From the NCBI GenBank assembly GCA_029269725.1, contig JARJHS010000006.1:62001-126000 (forward strand): DNA of 64,000 nucleotides. The letters are read 5' to 3'. The stretch's first letter is position 1, and each line of letters starts with the position of its first letter. Under the pieces are notes generated by a model that saw only the letters and a list, made by a program, of their open reading frames with translations, searched no databases and had not been told where the DNA came from. Position numbers and translations under genes: made by a program. This document shows, piece after piece, positions 1 through 9,432 of this stretch. This stretch comes from Pollutibacter soli (GTDB taxonomy: Bacteria; Bacteroidota; Bacteroidia; Chitinophagales; Chitinophagaceae).

Positions 1-2106
1 CAACCTGTTAACCTCGGAATAATTCGCCTGTCCGCTACTGTTAAAATGATGGAGGATGTGGTTGTACAGGCGCAGAAAAGCAATATGGAACTAAGTTTGG
101 ACAAGCGTGTGTTTAATGTGGGACAGGAACTCGCGAACTCGGGTGGTACAGCATCAGATATTTTGATGAACATACCTTCAGTTTCTGTTGATGGTGAAGG
201 AAACGTCTCTCTTCGGGGTAGCGGAAGCGTACGAATTCTGATAGATGGAAAACCCTCGGGTCTGGTAAGTTTAAATGGAGGCGCAGGTTTGCAACAGTTG
301 CAGGCCAGTATGATTGAACGTGTCGAGATCATTACGAACCCATCGGCGAGATATGAAGCTGAAGGCATGTCCGGTATCATTAATATTATTTTGAAAAAGA
401 GCAGAAAGCGCGGATTCAACGGATCTTTCGATGTCACTACGGGTTACCCGCTCAACCTCGGGCTGGCAGCCAACCTGAACTACAGGCATAACAAAATCAA
501 TTTTTTTATTAATTATGGTATTGCCTACCGCATCCAACCTTTTAATGGGAAGCTTTACCAGGAAGTGTACAATGGCGATACCACAAGTTATCTGCGCCAG
601 GCAAATGATGGCAGACTGAAAGGGTTTAACAACACGATTCGTGGTGGTCTCGACTTTTTTTTCAGTGAAAAGAGTATACTTACCGGATCCTATCTTTTCC
701 GCAGAAGCGACGCGAACAGGATACTGGATATTAAATATGAAGACTATCATTATGATCCTTCAAAAATGAGTTCCTATACGCTCCGCAACCAGAATGAAAC
801 GGAAGACGAACCGAATTCTGAAATCGCAGTAACATGGAAAAGAAATTTTAAAAAAAAGGGGCATGATTTTACTCTTGATCTCCGGTACCTGGATTACTGG
901 GAGAAGTCCGACCAGGTTTTTACTCAGCAAACGTATAATCCCGACGGATCAAAAATTCCTGAGTCGGATATCCTGCAGCATTCGGTGAATGATGAATTTG
1001 AAAAACAATACCTGATTCAGGCCGACTATGTTTTCCCTGTTACTGACAACAGCAAGCTGGAAGCCGGCATGCGCGCCAGCTTCAGGGATATGGTAAATGA
1101 TTATGTGGTTACCCAACAGGATGACAATGGCAATTTCTATCCATTACCAGGTCTCGACAACTACTTTATTTATAATGAAGATATCCAGGCATTGTATGCG
1201 ATTTATGGAAATAAATATAAAAAGATTTCCTACCAGGCAGGGCTACGCGCTGAATGGACAAATGTGAAAACAACATTGCTATATACCAATGAAGTAAACC
1301 CCAGGAAATATGCGAACCTTTTTCCGAGCGCTCATATCTCTTTTGACCTGGGGAATGACAATGCGCTCCAGGTAAGCTATAGTCGTCGCGTACGCAGACC
1401 CGTGTATAATGAGCTAAGCCCATTTTTTACATTTTCAGACAGCAGGAATTTCATGTCAGGAAATCCCAACCTGAATCCTGAGTACACAAATGCATTTGAA
1501 ATCGGGCATATCAAAAACTTTGAAAGGGCAACGCTGAGTACATCATTATACTTGCGTGATTCCAAAGACAAAATCATGTATATCCGTTCGGTCAATGACA
1601 GTGGGTTCTCTATCACCAGGCCTGAGAACCTGAATGGAGAGAAAGCTTTCGGAGCCGAATTTGTGAGCACATACAACCCCTGGAAATGGTGGAAAGTGGA
1701 TTTCAATTTCAATTTCTTCCGCGCAATTACAGATGGAAAAAATATTGACGAAGGATTTAAAAGTGATACCTGGAGTTGGTTCACCAGGCTCAATTCTCGT
1801 TTTAATTTTAACAAGAAATCCGAAGGACAGGTGAGATTGAATTATGAAGCTCCGCAGAAAACACCCCAGGGAAGCAGAAGGGCGATGTTCTATATGGATC
1901 TCGCAGCAAGCATGGACATTCTGAAAAACAATGCGACACTGACATTAAATGTCATTGATGTTTTTAACAGCAGGCGCACACGTTCAATCACAGAAGGGTC
2001 CAACTTCTATACAAGCAGTAATTTTTTAGGAAGAGTAAGACAAATTAATCTGACCTTTAATTATAGATTGAATCAAGCGAAGATGGCGAAGAAGACAGAG
2101 GAGTAG
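1..2106 (+). CDS. TonB-receptor-like outer-membrane beta-barrel protein, 5' end missing
   Basis: The reading frame is open from base 1 and ends at TAG 2104-2106, so the gene starts upstream of the window; the in-frame ATG at 46 is internal. The visible part opens with a plug-like domain, with the segments SDILMNIPSVSVDGEGNVSL, VRILIDGKPS and ERVEIITNPSARYEAEGMSG typical of TonB-receptor plugs. About 550 residues of aromatic-rich beta-strand sequence follow. This matches the Bacteroidota outer membrane beta-barrel family (OMP_b-brl_3), which usually has a carboxypeptidase-regulatory-like domain in front; that part would lie outside. It should sit in the outer membrane, but the substrate cannot be read. 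A tract of 7-base repeats begins on the base after the stop codon. Confidence 0.88.
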   Translation, partial: QPVNLGIIRLSATVKMMEDVVVQAQKSNMELSLDKRVFNVGQELANSGGTASDILMNIPSVSVDGEGNVSLRGSGSVRILIDGKPSGLVSLNGGAGLQQLQASMIERVEIITNPSARYEAEGMSGIINIILKKSRKRGFNGSFDVTTGYPLNLGLAANLNYRHNKINFFINYGIAYRIQPFNGKLYQEVYNGDTTSYLRQANDGRLKGFNNTIRGGLDFFFSEKSILTGSYLFRRSDANRILDIKYEDYHYDPSKMSSYTLRNQNETEDEPNSEIAVTWKRNFKKKGHDFTLDLRYLDYWEKSDQVFTQQTYNPDGSKIPESDILQHSVNDEFEKQYLIQADYVFPVTDNSKLEAGMRASFRDMVNDYVVTQQDDNGNFYPLPGLDNYFIYNEDIQALYAIYGNKYKKISYQAGLRAEWTNVKTTLLYTNEVNPRKYANLFPSAHISFDLGNDNALQVSYSRRVRRPVYNELSPFFTFSDSRNFMSGNPNLNPEYTNAFEIGHIKNFERATLSTSLYLRDSKDKIMYIRSVNDSGFSITRPENLNGEKAFGAEFVSTYNPWKWWKVDFNFNFFRAITDGKNIDEGFKSDTWSWFTRLNSRFNFNKKSEGQVRLNYEAPQKTPQGSRRAMFYMDLAASMDILKNNATLTLNVIDVFNSRRTRSITEGSNFYTSSNFLGRVRQINLTFNYRLNQAKMAKKTEE

Positions 2107-2155
2107 TTGTTCGTTGTTCGTTTTTCGTTTTTCGTTGTTTGTTGTTCGTTTTTCG
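2107..2155. repeat. Heptameric tandem repeat tract (7 units)
   Basis: Seven consecutive 7-mers follow the stop codon at 2106 without a gap. The commonest units are TTGTTCG and TTTTTCG, with one TTGTTTG. The period is exact from 2107 to 2155. A CTGCTGTTT core follows at 2166-2174. The same TTGTTCG unit recurs at 13964-13991. Confidence 0.9.
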
Positions 2156-2491
2156 TGTGAATAGTCTGCTGTTTGAAATTCGATGAGGACCGGTTTTTAA
2201 TAGTAGCTTTATATTGAAAAGGCTTCGGTGCATTTCGCAAAAATGACATCCAGGAAATGTTAATTACGGAAGTTATTGATCATTCATCGCCATTGCCTGC
2301 TCCGTACATAATCAGCTGCCCCGAAATAATTTTTCCGGCGGGTAAGCGATAATGTTTATCAACGAGTGCTTCGATAGTTAAATTACAATTAATTAAACCT
2401 CTTTTCCGCGGAGAAAAATACACTTGTATCCCGGTGAAAACAACTTTCCCCGGTACGACGAAATTGTTTTCTTGCATACAATATCAAAATC
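2156..2491. other. Intergenic stretch without a supported gene
   Basis: After the heptads there are about 335 bases with no convincing gene. A 65-codon minus-strand frame at 2280-2477 reads smoothly, but I cannot assign it to a family. No terminator or clear promoter box was seen. Confidence 0.5.
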
Positions 2492-2848
2492 ATGGAAACA
2501 TTTCAATTTCACAATTGTGTTGTATGGCAGAAGGCAATTCATCTTGCAAAAGAAACAATCGTTCTTTCAAGAAAACTTCCAAAATCGGAAGAGATGTCGC
2601 TCAGGTCGGATTTGCTTAATTCCGCAATCGAAATCAGTAAAAATATTGCTGAAGGATCATTTCAGAAAACAAAACCGGAAAAGAAACACTTGTATGTAAA
2701 CGCCAGAATTGCACTGATTGAATTGGATATCCTGATGGATGTGAGTGTGCACCTGAAATACTTCCAGGCAAATGAACTGAAAAAATACGGCCCGGGCTTT
2801 ATCGAACTTTACAAATTGATTTCTGATTTAATAGATTCAGGCAAGTAA
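2492..2848 (+). CDS. Four-helix-bundle protein (23S rRNA intervening-sequence type)
   Basis: A 118-residue protein that is almost entirely helical. It carries the family signature: an early VVWQKAIHLA helix, a proline-acidic turn (LPKSEE), then a LRSDLLNSAIEISKNIAEGS helix and a late IALIELDILMDV helix. The SI/EI..NIAEG motif (residues about 48-56) is typical of the four helix bundle proteins first seen inside 23S rRNA intervening sequences and now found all over Bacteroidota chromosomes, often near mobile or repeated DNA. Its biochemical role is unknown. The ATG at 2492 gives the family's usual length and start. It stands alone, with a non-coding stretch upstream and the convergent transporter gene downstream. 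Confidence 0.85.
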   Translation: METFQFHNCVVWQKAIHLAKETIVLSRKLPKSEEMSLRSDLLNSAIEISKNIAEGSFQKTKPEKKHLYVNARIALIELDILMDVSVHLKYFQANELKKYGPGFIELYKLISDLIDSGK

Positions 2849-2912
2849 TGACGGACTATTCCGCCAACAGTAGCAATCTTTCCAGGAATGTCACTTCAGA
2901 TAATAATCGTCA

Positions 2913-4205
2913 TCATTTCAATTCTGCCTTTTTCATCCCTGGCACCAGGAAATGAATGATGATCCAGACGGCGAGATAGGCAAACCCGCAAAAAATAAAC
3001 ACCCAGAAATACCCTGTTTGTATTTTGCCCAATGGTTTCAGATAATCAAAAAGATATCCTGCAGACTTGGAAACAAGTATGCTTCCCAACGCACCTGCCA
3101 TTCCACCAATGCCAATGACGGATGCAACTGCTTTTTTGGGAAACATGTCAGAAACTATTGTATACAGGTTCGCACTCCATGCCTGGTGGGCAGCAGTCAC
3201 TAATCCGACAATCAGTATAGCATACCACATATTGAATTCACCGAGCGTCTGAGCGCTGAGAATCGGAACACATAAAGCAGCATAAATGAACATAGCTGTT
3301 TTGCGTGCTCTTGCAACCGGCCACCCTGATCTCATAAAATATAACGGCAACCAGCCACCGAAAACACTACCGAAAGCAGCAATGGTGTAAACGACTGCCA
3401 CCGGCATTGCCAGAGTTGTACCTTCAAGCCCATATTGTTCCTTCAGAAAATCCGGCAACCAGAATAAGTAAAACCACCATGGTCCGTCGGTAAAAAATTT
3501 TCCTAAAGCAAAAGCCCAGGTCTGCCTGTAACCAAAAAGCATTGCCCAGCTGTAGCTTTTCACTGGTTCTGCCTGCACGGGAGTCTCATCATTGTCACTA
3601 TGGATGTATTCAAATTCTTCCTTTGATAGTTTTTTATGCTTTGCGGGAACTTCATAAAGCAGAAACCAGAAAATCAGCCAAATCAAACCAATAGCTCCTG
3701 TAATCACAAATGCAGCACGCCAGCCATAAGCCTCAGCGATAAACGGTACCGTCAAAGGAGCCACTATAGCTCCGATATTTGTGCCGGCATTAAAAATACC
3801 GGTAGCGAAAGAGCGTTCTTTTTTCGGAAACCATTCCGTAATGGTCTTGATCGCAGCAGGGAAATTTCCGGCTTCAGTTAGTCCGAGCGCGCCTCTTGCT
3901 ACAAAAAATCCACTGGTCGTCCGGATCAATCCATGGCCCATCGCGGCGATACTCCACAATACTAACGATAAAGCATATCCTATCTTAGTGCCCATCTTGT
4001 CCACCAGTCTTCCGGCGCCAAGCATTCCAATCGCATAGGCCAATTGAAAACACATGGTTATGTTGGCATAATCAGTTTTTGTCCACTGAAATTCAGCGTC
4101 AAGAACAGATTTCAATAAAGAAATCACCTGCCGGTCCAGGTAATTGATTGTAGTGGCAAAAAAAACGAGCGCGCAGATCGTCCACCTGTATTTTCCTATG
4201 GCCAT
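2913..4205 (-). CDS. exuT: MFS hexuronate transporter, ExuT-like
   Basis: A 430-residue inner-membrane protein with about twelve hydrophobic segments, of the anion:cation symporter branch of the major facilitator superfamily. The N-terminus KYRWTICALVFFATTINYLDRQ holds the family's NYLDRQ motif in helix 1. GRLVDKMGTKIG is the MFS loop 2-3 motif, and TEWFPKKERSFATGIFNAG is typical of hexuronate transporters. It lies 66 bp downstream of uxaC on the same strand, which supports uptake of galacturonate or glucuronate. The substrate is inferred from family and neighbour. No terminator was seen after its stop. Confidence 0.85.
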   Translation of the reverse strand: MAIGKYRWTICALVFFATTINYLDRQVISLLKSVLDAEFQWTKTDYANITMCFQLAYAIGMLGAGRLVDKMGTKIGYALSLVLWSIAAMGHGLIRTTSGFFVARGALGLTEAGNFPAAIKTITEWFPKKERSFATGIFNAGTNIGAIVAPLTVPFIAEAYGWRAAFVITGAIGLIWLIFWFLLYEVPAKHKKLSKEEFEYIHSDNDETPVQAEPVKSYSWAMLFGYRQTWAFALGKFFTDGPWWFYLFWLPDFLKEQYGLEGTTLAMPVAVVYTIAAFGSVFGGWLPLYFMRSGWPVARARKTAMFIYAALCVPILSAQTLGEFNMWYAILIVGLVTAAHQAWSANLYTIVSDMFPKKAVASVIGIGGMAGALGSILVSKSAGYLFDYLKPLGKIQTGYFWVFIFCGFAYLAVWIIIHFLVPGMKKAELK

Positions 4206-4271
4206 CGTTTTACAGAATTTATCCGGACTAATTTTCCGGGATTATCTTTCTAAGATTGATTTTATCCATAC

Positions 4272-5684
4272 CTACAAATCGACGCCCCAATTAAAATAAT
4301 TTTTCGCGTTATTGAAGCAAATATCCTGGATCACTTTACCAACCCAGGGTATATCATCAGGTAATTCTCCTTTATCAATTTCTTCTCCAAATAAATTGCA
4401 AAGTATTCTTCTGAAATATTCATGTCGGGGAAATGACAGAAAACTTCTTGAATCTGTCAGCATTCCAATAAACCGACTGATCAATCCCATATTTGAAAGT
4501 ATATTCAGTTGATCCGTCATTCCATCCTTTTGATCAAGAAACCACCAGGCCGACCCCCATTGTACTTTGCCCGCAATACTTCCGTCATTAAAGTTTCCGG
4601 TCATCGCTGCTATTGCAGCATTGTCTGCAGGATTCAGGTTGTATATGATGGTTTTTGCAAGTCTATTTTTCTGATCCATACGATCAAGGAATGCAGCAAC
4701 TCCCGCCGCCTGTGGAAAGTCACCGATGGAATCCCATCCTGTATCGCGCCCCAGCGTACCAAGCATCCTGGAATTGGCATTTCTTAACGCACCTAAATGA
4801 AATTGTTGTACCCATCCTTTTTCCCAATCCCATTCAGCAAAATTTTCCAGGAGAGAAGATCTGATCATCCTGCTTTCTTCTGCATCGGGTCTTTCGCCGG
4901 AAAGCAGTTTATGAAAAATTCTGTTCAGATCACCTCCGCGCGATTTATAGTAATACAAATATTCAAGGCCGTGATCAGATACCACACAACCAGCCGATGC
5001 AAAAAAATCATGTCGTGATTTTAATACCTGCAGATAATCATCAAAATTTTTTACTGAAACACCTGAAACAGATTCGAGTTGGTGCAGATAATTATTAAAG
5101 GCTGTGGGATCATCCACCTGCATCGCTTTATCCGGACGGAACGCAGGTTTCACATGAATATTAAATGATTTTTGCAGGATCTGTTTATGCCATTTCAGAT
5201 CGTCCAGCGGATCGTCCGTTGTGCAGAGTAATTTCACATTTGATTTCGAGAGTAATTTCTGAACTGAATATTCAGATGAATTCAATTTTGCCGAACAATC
5301 AGCATAAATTTTTTTCGCCGTATCCGGGTTGAGTTGATCGTTGACTTCAAAATAACGCTGTAGTTCAAGGTGGGTCCAGTGATATAATGGATTGCGAAGC
5401 GTGTAAGGTACGGTCGCTGCCCATTGCAAAAACTTATCTGCATCACCCGCATTTCCAGTGCAAAATTCTTCACTGATTCCATTGGCACGCATAGCGCGCC
5501 ATTTATAATGATCACCATAAAGCCAGGCCTGCGTAATATTTTCAAACTGATGGTCGAGGGCTATCTGGTCGGGAGGGAGATGATTGTGATAATCGATCAC
5601 CGGCATCGCTGCAGCATAATCATGATATAGTTTCCGGGCAGATGGGCCATTAAGCAGGAAGTCAGGTCCGGGGAATTGTTTCAT
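4272..5684 (-). CDS. uxaC: Glucuronate (uronate) isomerase
   Basis: A 470-residue cytoplasmic enzyme, the family's normal length. It interconverts glucuronate/fructuronate and galacturonate/tagaturonate, the first step of hexuronate breakdown. The metal-binding HxH of the amidohydrolase-like fold is visible at H33-N-H35 in VIDYHNHLPP. Other family landmarks are YGDHYKWRAMR, LLCTTDDPLDDL, VKPAFRPDKA, KPAFRPD-type loop residues and WGSAWWF near residue 375. The start ATG at 5684 gives the usual MKQFPGPDFLL N-terminus. The gene is followed by the ExuT-like gene in a probable two-gene operon. No regulator lies next to it, so its control is not visible here. Confidence 0.95.
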   Translation of the reverse strand: MKQFPGPDFLLNGPSARKLYHDYAAAMPVIDYHNHLPPDQIALDHQFENITQAWLYGDHYKWRAMRANGISEEFCTGNAGDADKFLQWAATVPYTLRNPLYHWTHLELQRYFEVNDQLNPDTAKKIYADCSAKLNSSEYSVQKLLSKSNVKLLCTTDDPLDDLKWHKQILQKSFNIHVKPAFRPDKAMQVDDPTAFNNYLHQLESVSGVSVKNFDDYLQVLKSRHDFFASAGCVVSDHGLEYLYYYKSRGGDLNRIFHKLLSGERPDAEESRMIRSSLLENFAEWDWEKGWVQQFHLGALRNANSRMLGTLGRDTGWDSIGDFPQAAGVAAFLDRMDQKNRLAKTIIYNLNPADNAAIAAMTGNFNDGSIAGKVQWGSAWWFLDQKDGMTDQLNILSNMGLISRFIGMLTDSRSFLSFPRHEYFRRILCNLFGEEIDKGELPDDIPWVGKVIQDICFNNAKNYFNWGVDL

Positions 5685-5772
5685 GGGGGTTGAAGTTATG
5701 GCATCCTCAACGATTTCAAACCGATAAAAATCAGCGATTCAATAACTTCTAATCTAGTGAAAGGTACATGTA

Positions 5773-5800
5773 ATAAAAAAGGGCGACCAATGGCCACCCC
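5773..5800 (-). terminator. Intrinsic terminator of the T9SS cargo gene
   Basis: On the minus strand an imperfect GC-rich hairpin (GGGGTGGCC / GGTCGCCC, 5781-5800) is followed by TTTTTTATT. It lies 23 bases after the stop codon of the gene at 5823-7775. Confidence 0.6.
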
Positions 5801-5822
5801 TTCGATAGGTAAGCAAATCAGG

Positions 5823-7775
5823 TTATTTAAGAATCAGGAATTTTTCACTGAACGTTTTTTCGCCTACGGAAATCCGTAGCATATAATATCCGTTTTTCAG
5901 ATTTTTTACATCTGAGATTTTGACCTGGTTGGTTCCTTTGTTCAGAGTGAATGCATTTGAAACAATCAGTTTACCAGCCGCATCAAAAATGGACCATTGT
6001 GCTTTACTATGCGCTTCCGCATCCAGCACCAGGTTCAATTGATCCTTCACCGGATTTGGTGAAATATGGAGACCTGTTGCTAATGTGGTTGAAGCAAGTG
6101 CAACACGAATTATTCCTGAAAATTCGGACTGGCCATTTATTGCAGTCACGCGTAAACGATAGTATACAAAATTACCGCCGATGTTGCTGACATCATCTTT
6201 ATGTACATATTGCAATCCTGCCAAAGGATCAGCTTCAATGATGCTTCCGGTTGGAGCGAAATGCTGTCCATCCGTACTTCTTTCAATAATAAATCCTTTA
6301 ACTCCTTCTTTTTTCACGAGGTCCCATTTAAGCATAGCGTAAGCGCCGTCTCTTTTACCACGGAAGTTGATGATATTGTCATCAAGAATAGAACAGTTAG
6401 GATCGAAATTGATTTGAATAGTATCCTGAGTATAAATGGGGCATACAGACATTAAGCGTTGTGAAACAATATAAGTACCGGGAGCGTTCGCATATGCTAC
6501 GCCGCTAGACTGGCTAACGATATTTCCATTCGTGGTTGTCCAGTTATAAATCGAATTGGGGTTTGGATTGGTGACCACCAGTTCACTAACACCATAAACT
6601 CCGCAATAGAAATTAAAATCAGTTGCCGCACTGACAGAATCCGGTTTAAACATATCAAAAGGTCCGACAAAATCTTTCAGAGATGAAGTAAATGAATTTG
6701 AAGTTCTAGTTTTTGTCATCACTTTCCGGAATGGTTTTCCACAGATACTTCCACCCATAAGCGTAACAGGATCCAAACCTAGTTTTGTCAGGTTTACGGA
6801 AAATTCCATGTACTGCTTTGCTATATAAGTAGCAGGCATTCCGTTGGCTCCTAACACCAATCCAAACGGACCGGGCCAGGTATTGAGTGCCGATGAAAGT
6901 CCGGTATAGAAATCACCGGCAGTTTTGGGAAGAATATTTGCATAACCGAATTGAACACCATTGGCTGCTCCGTCAAAAAGACCACCCCAGGAAAATCCTG
7001 CAGGTGTGATGCTGAGAGATGCCCTGTCGATCCAGATCCTGGCCTCTAATAATTGTAATCCGGATGTTCCAAACTCTGCAGTGAAAATGATGTCACCGGG
7101 TTGTGTTACCTGCCCGGCAGCATTAAATTTCCAGCTGGTATGTCCTGCATCAGGACCATAACCGGTGAACCGGAGATTCGGACGATCGTAAGTAATGTCC
7201 GTCTGGTACATCTCGAAATCGAAATATCGGTCACCGGTTACATTTTCAATAGATACACCGCCAAAGAGCCATAAAGAATCCGTGGGATTCACACCGGCTC
7301 TTCTTACGTGCATCATCATATCCAGGATTTCATTTTTATCAGGAACCGATTGAGCTACAGGGGTGGTCCAATCCACGGGGCTCATTCCATTTTTACTCGC
7401 TCCGTTTGCAAACATGGTTGAATCCATTCCGTGAAAGTCCCTGGTAAATAATGCATCCACAAGCAATCTGCCGCTCACAACAGTGTACTCGGGAAATCGC
7501 ATTCTTTTGGTGAAGGGCAACTTTCTGAAATTGATATCAGTTGCGTAGCGTGCCATAATGGCTGCCGCTCCTGTTGTGTCTATGATAAATGTGCCGGAAC
7601 CGGGCAATGTGCCCTGTAAGAACCAATCATCACTGGAGGTAGTTGAACTGTACAAAACATTAGCTCGCAATTCAGCATCAACTCCAAAATTAGCTCTGAC
7701 AACAGGAGTGGTGATCTGAGCAAAGACTACCGAATGAAATAGCATCAATACGATAGTCAATAGTTTAGGTTTCAT
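5823..7775 (-). CDS. Exported protein with T9SS type A sorting domain
   Basis: A 650-residue secreted protein. I take the start at ATG 7775, because MKPKLLTIVLMLFHSVVFAQ is a clean signal peptide; the longer frame to 7850 adds 25 residues without one. Residues about 30-460 form a large beta-rich region I cannot assign. Residues about 470-560 (WDLVKKEGVKGFIIERSTDG) look like the fibronectin-like module common before sorting tails. The last ~80 residues (ISPNPVKDQLNLVL ... YMLRISVGEKTFSEKFLILK) are a classic type A C-terminal signal. The protein should cross the outer membrane through the type IX system and be released or anchored at the surface. The function of the main domain is unknown. Confidence 0.85.
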   Translation of the reverse strand: MKPKLLTIVLMLFHSVVFAQITTPVVRANFGVDAELRANVLYSSTTSSDDWFLQGTLPGSGTFIIDTTGAAAIMARYATDINFRKLPFTKRMRFPEYTVVSGRLLVDALFTRDFHGMDSTMFANGASKNGMSPVDWTTPVAQSVPDKNEILDMMMHVRRAGVNPTDSLWLFGGVSIENVTGDRYFDFEMYQTDITYDRPNLRFTGYGPDAGHTSWKFNAAGQVTQPGDIIFTAEFGTSGLQLLEARIWIDRASLSITPAGFSWGGLFDGAANGVQFGYANILPKTAGDFYTGLSSALNTWPGPFGLVLGANGMPATYIAKQYMEFSVNLTKLGLDPVTLMGGSICGKPFRKVMTKTRTSNSFTSSLKDFVGPFDMFKPDSVSAATDFNFYCGVYGVSELVVTNPNPNSIYNWTTTNGNIVSQSSGVAYANAPGTYIVSQRLMSVCPIYTQDTIQINFDPNCSILDDNIINFRGKRDGAYAMLKWDLVKKEGVKGFIIERSTDGQHFAPTGSIIEADPLAGLQYVHKDDVSNIGGNFVYYRLRVTAINGQSEFSGIIRVALASTTLATGLHISPNPVKDQLNLVLDAEAHSKAQWSIFDAAGKLIVSNAFTLNKGTNQVKISDVKNLKNGYYMLRISVGEKTFSEKFLILK

Positions 7776-8316
7776 AAGGATCGAATTTCTCTGTTCGGAA
7801 TACGGTATGGGGGCAAAATACCCATTTCCCAAAGTATAACGAAACCCCATTCTTTTTATTCGATAAAAAGACCAAAAACGACGACCAATATTGAGTTTCA
7901 GTATGTTTTCATTCTTTTTAATTGACCAATCCGAAATACACGGTTACAAGTACCTGATTTTCAGCAACGGAATTTTACTATGAAACTTGAGGGTTTTTGA
8001 CTGATCTTTTCAGTGAAATCTGCAACCGCGGGCAATGATCTGAAGAAGAAATCCGATGAAGATTTATTCAGTTGAAATCAAAAAAAAAGGGAATTCACAA
8101 GAAGCAGTGAATCCCTTTTATACTATAGCAAAACAACTGAGTTAAAGTAAGTTGGGTCTTACAATTAATGTCGCTGTCTTGATGATCTTTTTTAGCCTGA
8201 TCGAATGTTAACCATTCCCAGGTATTCATGAAGTTAGTACATTGCCCGGAACTTTTTACTTCAATATTTCTTTTTTTTATTTTTCACGGTTAACAGAATA
8301 AGAAAGCAGATTGAAA
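7776..8316. other. Divergent intergenic region with an orphan hairpin
   Basis: A 541-base gap between divergent genes. Its most visible content is an isolated strong terminator at 8080-8119, which neither flanking gene needs. A 44-codon minus-strand frame (8229 to 8095) runs into the hairpin; its peptide matches nothing I know. No clear TAnnTTTG box was found. Confidence 0.5.
8080..8119. terminator. Orphan bidirectional-looking intrinsic terminator
   Basis: GGGAATTCAC (8089-8098) pairs with GTGAATCCC (8107-8115), with one bulged base and an 8-base loop. On the minus strand nine T follow; on the plus strand only TTTTA. It therefore reads best as a minus-strand terminator, but no recognised gene lies upstream of it on that strand. 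Confidence 0.65.
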
Positions 8317-9321
8317 ATGAAAAAATCAACTCAATGGTTCCGCCACTTCATCGCACAGTCTTGCCGTTTCTCTTTCCTGTTTCTGTTGTCGTTTCCCGTT
8401 CTTTCAGTTGCACTATATGCACAGAATTCAAAGCCCGTATTTACTGTTATTCCTTTGGGAGTGAAAGGGGGCGGCGACGAAAGCAATCTTTCCAGTTACC
8501 TTGTTGCGCCAGCAGGTGATTCTAATTTTATCTGCCTGGATGCCGGAACGGTTCGCGCCGGAATTCAATATGCGATAAAGAAAGGAATATTTAAAGCAAC
8601 CCCGGATTATGTTCTGCAAAACAGTATACGCGCCTATTTTATTTCACATCCGCATCTTGATCACCTGGCGGGTTTGGTAATCAATTCACCGGACGATAAC
8701 AGCAAACCGATTTACGGTCTTTCATTTTGCCTGAGTACCCTTGCTGATAAATATTTCAGCTGGAAGAGCTGGGCTAATTTCACTGACCGGGGTGAATCGC
8801 CCCAATTGAAAAAATATACACTGCAGGAAATGACCATTGGGGATTTTTACAAGATCGATAAAACATCCATGCAGGTTGCGGCTTTCCCGTTAAGTCATTC
8901 CACTCCACAGGAGAGCACCGCTTTCCTGGTAAAACACGATGACGGTTACCTGTTGTATCTCGGAGACACGGGTGCTGATTCGATAGAAAAAAGTACCCGA
9001 CTGTCTGATCTCTGGAAAACCGTCGGGCCACTGGTAGCCAGCAAACAATTGAAAGCTGTTTTTATTGAAGTATCCTTTTCGAACGATCAGAAAACAGAGC
9101 AGCTTTTTGGGCATTTGACTCCGGACCTGCTGATGAAGGAACTCACCCGCCTGGCAGATTTCAGCGGCGGGAATGCATTTCTCAAACATCTTCCTGTTGT
9201 TATCACACATCAGAAACCCGGTGGTGATCGTGAAAGAAAAATCAAGGCCGAATTACACAGGGCCAATACCTCCGGAGTCCGGCTCATTTTTCCCGAACAG
9301 GCTTCCCCTATTCAACTCTGA
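8317..9321 (+). CDS. Exported class II cyclic-nucleotide phosphodiesterase-like protein
   Basis: A 334-residue protein of the metallo-beta-lactamase fold. The metal site S-H111-P-H113-L-D115-H116 continues as LAGLVINSP, the form typical of PDEase_II (yeast PDE1/Vibrio CpdP) enzymes that hydrolyse 3',5'-cAMP. Later family landmarks are LLYLGDTG, FIEVSFSN, GHLTP and VVITHQKPGG. I chose ATG 8317; a TTG two codons upstream is less likely. The N-terminus has a basic stretch and a long hydrophobic segment ending in ALYAQ, so the enzyme should be periplasmic, as reported for Vibrio CpdP. It could therefore act on extracellular cyclic nucleotides rather than the cell's own signalling. The substrate is inferred from the family. 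Confidence 0.82.
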   Translation: MKKSTQWFRHFIAQSCRFSFLFLLSFPVLSVALYAQNSKPVFTVIPLGVKGGGDESNLSSYLVAPAGDSNFICLDAGTVRAGIQYAIKKGIFKATPDYVLQNSIRAYFISHPHLDHLAGLVINSPDDNSKPIYGLSFCLSTLADKYFSWKSWANFTDRGESPQLKKYTLQEMTIGDFYKIDKTSMQVAAFPLSHSTPQESTAFLVKHDDGYLLYLGDTGADSIEKSTRLSDLWKTVGPLVASKQLKAVFIEVSFSNDQKTEQLFGHLTPDLLMKELTRLADFSGGNAFLKHLPVVITHQKPGGDRERKIKAELHRANTSGVRLIFPEQASPIQL

Positions 9322-9432
9322 AAATGCCCGTTGCTGAGTTACTGACGTTTCATGTCAACATCAGAATAAAGAAATAATCTGTTGAAACTGTACGGGAATT
9401 ACTGACATTTACAATGCCAAAACATGCATGCC

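Noticed and set aside
2280..2477. 65-codon minus-strand reading frame
   Set aside because: It reads smoothly, but has no family signature, no promoter and no partner gene; too weak to call.
7776..7850. Longer start for the T9SS type A cargo protein
   Set aside because: The extra 25 residues come before a clean signal peptide that begins at 7775.
8095..8229. 44-codon minus-strand frame upstream of the orphan terminator
   Set aside because: Its stop lies inside the terminator stem, and its peptide resembles nothing; kept only as part of the orphan-transcript finding.
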